DNA of 7,472 nucleotides from Betaproteobacteria bacterium (lineage in GTDB: Bacteria; Pseudomonadota; Gammaproteobacteria; Burkholderiales; SG8-39), in NCBI GenBank assembly GCA_009693435.1, contig SHXF01000154.1, positions 1 to 7,472 of the forward strand, given 5' to 3'. The position numbers were made by a program, and so were the translations under genes. Below are positions 5,802 through 7,472 of this stretch, in pieces. How positions within the stretch are numbered: position 1 is the stretch's first letter; every line of letters begins with the position of its first letter. The notes under the pieces were generated by a model. The model did not search any database, was not told the DNA's origin, and saw only the letters and a program-made list of their open reading frames with translations.

Positions 5802-6811
5802 CAATACATCTCCAGCGGCGGTTCATCCAGCGCGGCGGCCTGTTCGCGCAGCGCGAGTATGTGATCCTGCCAGTAGCGCTGGGTGTTAAAAAACGGAAAA
5901 CTCTGCGGGAACGCCGGATCGCCCCAGCGCCGCGCCAGCCAGCCCGCGTAATGCACCATGCGCAGGGTGCGCAGAGGCTCGATCAATGCCAGTTCCGCTG
6001 GATTGAAATCGTGAAACTCGCGGTAGCCCGCGATAATCGCGGCGAGTTGCTGTTGCTGCGCGTCACGCTCACCACCGAGCCACATCCAGATATCCTGCAC
6101 CGCCGGTCCCATGCGCGCGTCGTCGAGATCGACGAAATGCGGCCCAGCGTCTGTCCACAGAATATTTCCGGCATGGCAATCGCCGTGCAGCCGCAGCGTG
6201 TTGAAACCGCCCCCGTCGCAACATTGCTGCCAGCGGTTTTTTACGCGCTCGATGACATCCAGCGCCGTGCTTTCATACGCCACGCGCAGATCGGGCGGCA
6301 CGAAGTCGTTATCCAGCACATAACGCACCGGCGCCACGCCAAACTCTTCCACGCCTATCACTGGCCGCTCATAAAAATCATCCAAAGCGCCGATGGCATG
6401 GATGCGCGCGATGAAGCGGCCCAGCCAGCGCAGCGTGTCTTCGTCCTCGAATTCGGGCGTGCGTCCGCCCTGGCGTGGATATAGCGCCAGCAGGAACCCG
6501 GCATGCTCATGCAGCGTGCTGCCGTTGTATACCAGTGGCGCCACCACCGGCAATTCCGCCTGTGCCAGTTCCAGGGCAAACGCATGTTCTTCCAGAATTG
6601 CCGCGCGGCTCCAGCGCTGCGGGCGATAGAACTTGGCGACCACGCTGGCGCCGCTTTCCAGCCACACCTGGTAAACGCGGTTCTCATAACTGTTGAGCGC
6701 GGTGAGGCGGCCATCGCACCGCTGACCGGTGGTTTCGACCGCATCGAGCAGGCATTCCGGCGTCAGCGCCGCATAAGGCGCGGCAACAGCGGTGTTATTT
6801 TGCTTGGGCAT
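5801..6811 (-). CDS. srkA: Stress response kinase A (SrkA/YihE family)
   Basis: A protein kinase of the choline/aminoglycoside-kinase-like fold. In E. coli, SrkA (YihE) phosphorylates Ser/Thr and protects against envelope stress and death programmes. Residues are counted from ATG 6811. ALNSYENRVYQV (38-49) and VAKFYRPQRW (58-67) hold the ATP-binding region with Lys60. EEH follows at 75-77. The catalytic loop is LHGDCHAGNIL (208-218) with Asp211 and Asn216. FVDLDDARMGPAVQDIW (226-242) supplies the metal-binding Asp. The length of 336 residues is close to the roughly 328 of the E. coli protein, and all core residues are intact. Two TTG codons precede ATG 6811 in frame and could serve instead; no site has a good Shine-Dalgarno sequence. 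In E. coli dsbA follows this gene; here a membrane-anchored hydrolase does. Confidence 0.92.
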   Translation of the reverse strand: MPKQNNTAVAAPYAALTPECLLDAVETTGQRCDGRLTALNSYENRVYQVWLESGASVVAKFYRPQRWSRAAILEEHAFALELAQAELPVVAPLVYNGSTLHEHAGFLLALYPRQGGRTPEFEDEDTLRWLGRFIARIHAIGALDDFYERPVIGVEEFGVAPVRYVLDNDFVPPDLRVAYESTALDVIERVKNRWQQCCDGGGFNTLRLHGDCHAGNILWTDAGPHFVDLDDARMGPAVQDIWMWLGGERDAQQQQLAAIIAGYREFHDFNPAELALIEPLRTLRMVHYAGWLARRWGDPAFPQSFPFFNTQRYWQDHILALREQAAALDEPPLEMY

Positions 6812-6833
6812 CAACAAAGAGTGGGGCTAAAAT
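6804..6833 (+). promoter_or_regulatory. Candidate promoter of the corA-type gene
   Basis: TAAAAT at 6828-6833 matches the -10 consensus in 5 of 6 positions. TTGGGC at 6804-6809 keeps the TTG of the -35 box, with an 18-base spacer. Transcription would begin near 6840, about 34 bases before the ATG at 6874. The -35 box overlaps the first codons of the divergent srkA gene, so the two promoters may interfere. Confidence 0.45.
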
Positions 6834-6873
6834 CGGCGATTGAAAAAGACCCGTGACGAATGCGAGAAAAGCG

Positions 6874-7325
6874 ATGCTAACAGCGTACACCCGCAGCGGC
6901 CAGACGCTCACCCGGAAACAGGTCAGCCTGCGCGCCGAGTTGCCGCAGGACGCCGTGTGGATCGATCTCAACGATCCCACCGATCAGGAACATAACTGGG
7001 TGAGGGAGCAGTACGGCCAGGAATTGCAGTTCATCGAGGAACTGAGCGAGATCGAAGCCAGTGCGCGTTATTACCGCGACACAACCGGCCTGCACATCAA
7101 TCTGTATTTTCTCGCGCTGGAAAACGGGCTGGCGGGCAACGTCAACGTGGCGTTCACCATCAGTAATCAACGGCTGTTCACGCTGCGCACCGACGAATTG
7201 CCCGAAATACGCACTTTTTTTTCGCACGCCTCGAAAAACGCAGAAGAATATCCCACACCCGCCAGCATGCTGCTGGGACTGGTGGCCACGCGCGTGGGGA
7301 TGATGGCCGACGTGTATGAAAAACT
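6874..7325 (+). pseudogene. corA: CorA-type magnesium transporter gene, interrupted by an insertion sequence
   Basis: The first roughly 151 codons of a CorA-family divalent cation channel are readable from ATG 6874 (MLTAYTRSGQ). An earlier in-frame GTG at 6853 is less likely; GAGA at 6864-6867 gives a weak ribosome binding site for the ATG. The part present is the cytoplasmic alpha/beta domain: WIDLNDPTDQEHNWV, then FIEELSEIEASARYY, then FTISNQRLFTLRTDELPEIRTF, then the start of the long helix, ATRVGMMADVYEKL. CorA proteins usually have about 310-330 residues. The coiled stalk, both membrane helices and the GMN selectivity motif are missing from this window. After Leu151 the frame reads about a dozen unrelated codons into an insertion sequence and stops with TAG at 7366-7368. 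No functional transporter can be made from this copy, unless the junction is an assembly error. Confidence 0.8.
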
Positions 7326-7472
7326 GGGTTCGTCAGCAGAATCTGTGGGTGAGTTTTGGCTCGGGTAGTTTCCCAAGTACATGATTAAGCATATGTTCTG
7401 CCATTTTGAATGTCCGAAAACTGCAGGTTCTTCTGATCGTGACTTTAGCCTTGTTGTTCAACCCTTCGAAAA
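7326..7472 (-). mobile_element. End of an ISL3-family insertion sequence, cut by the window edge
   Basis: From about 7326 the sequence is visibly more AT-rich and no longer CorA-like, while the - strand encodes a transposase C-terminus. The likely outer end is GGGTTCGTCAGCAGAATC, starting at 7326. It resembles ISL3-type terminal repeats, which often begin GGG or GGC. The transposase stop lies inside this terminal stretch. ISL3 elements typically make an 8-bp target duplication; the candidate copy here is GAAAAACT at 7318-7325. The other end lies beyond the window, so the exact boundary is inferred. Confidence 0.72.
7333..7472 (-). CDS. ISL3-family transposase, C-terminal 45 residues only
   Basis: A partial - strand gene that enters from the right edge and ends with TGA at 7335-7333. 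The 45 residues include FEGLNNKAKVTIRR, then CSFRTFKMAEHMLNHVLGKL and the end PEPKLTHRFC. E-G-x-N-N-K-x-K near the C-terminus, then a 'G/S-F-R-T/D-F' block and a terminal PEP-x-x-THRF, are typical of ISL3 (IS204/IS1001/IS1096/IS1165) transposases. The Glu of FEGLNN probably corresponds to the third residue of the DDE catalytic triad. The two earlier Asp residues and the N-terminal zinc-binding region would lie beyond the window. The frame is undamaged as far as it goes, so the element may be recent. Whether the full transposase is active cannot be judged. Confidence 0.78.
   Translation of the reverse strand, partial: FEGLNNKAKVTIRRTCSFRTFKMAEHMLNHVLGKLPEPKLTHRFC

Noticed and set aside
5861..6484. 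207-codon open frame on the + strand within the kinase region
   Set aside because: It lies antisense to conserved SrkA motifs and resembles no family; taken as a shadow frame.
7348..7368. C-terminal tail of the interrupted CorA frame (GEFWLG) as a natural short protein end
   Set aside because: These codons lie in the insertion sequence and are antisense to the transposase C-terminus, so they are read-through residues.
1..7472. Search for tRNA, rRNA, CRISPR arrays, phage genes or a novel defence cluster
   Set aside because: No such signatures were seen by eye; genes fill almost all of the window and each fits a known family.

Overview
The window is GC-rich, densely packed chromosomal DNA, most likely from a gammaproteobacterium. 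The SrkA/YihE-type kinase, the DUF3025 protein, the GGDEF protein with its own membrane domain and the CorA protein all fit that group. No rRNA, tRNA, CRISPR array or phage gene was found. Taxonomy is inferred from protein character only.

Layout, left to right. (1) Positions 1-141 are non-coding and hold an exact 14-bp tandem duplication. (2) A six-helix membrane diguanylate cyclase runs on +, facing a DUF3025 gene on -. (3) A short divergent gap leads to a + strand FAD oxidoreductase of the L-2-hydroxyglutarate dehydrogenase type, then a short-chain dehydrogenase (SDR) with its own strong ribosome binding site. (4) The convergent gap after the SDR holds a 90-bp element with 15-bp perfect inverted arms. 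It may also terminate the next unit. (5) On - lies a compact type II toxin-antitoxin pair (TIGR02574/PF09720-like antitoxin, ParE/RelE-like toxin) with overlapping GTGA codons. (6) Also on -, srkA and a membrane-anchored alpha/beta hydrolase form a two-gene unit joined by a TGATG overlap. (7) Divergent from srkA, a corA-type magnesium transporter gene starts on + but is cut after about 151 codons. From about position 7326 the DNA is visibly more AT-rich, and on - it encodes the last 45 residues of an ISL3-family transposase (C-terminus LPEPKLTHRFC). The insertion sequence runs off the end of the window.

How the genes relate. Most are independent housekeeping or accessory units rather than one pathway. 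The supported links are the toxin-antitoxin pair, the coupled kinase-hydrolase pair, and the corA/IS disruption. The L-2-hydroxyglutarate dehydrogenase-like and SDR genes are co-directional, but an 81-bp gap and a separate ribosome binding site make joint function uncertain.

I do not see a new multi-gene defence or metabolic system here. The most notable points are the interrupted corA, the inverted-repeat element beside the toxin-antitoxin pair, and the unclear, possibly altered 5' end of the diguanylate cyclase gene.
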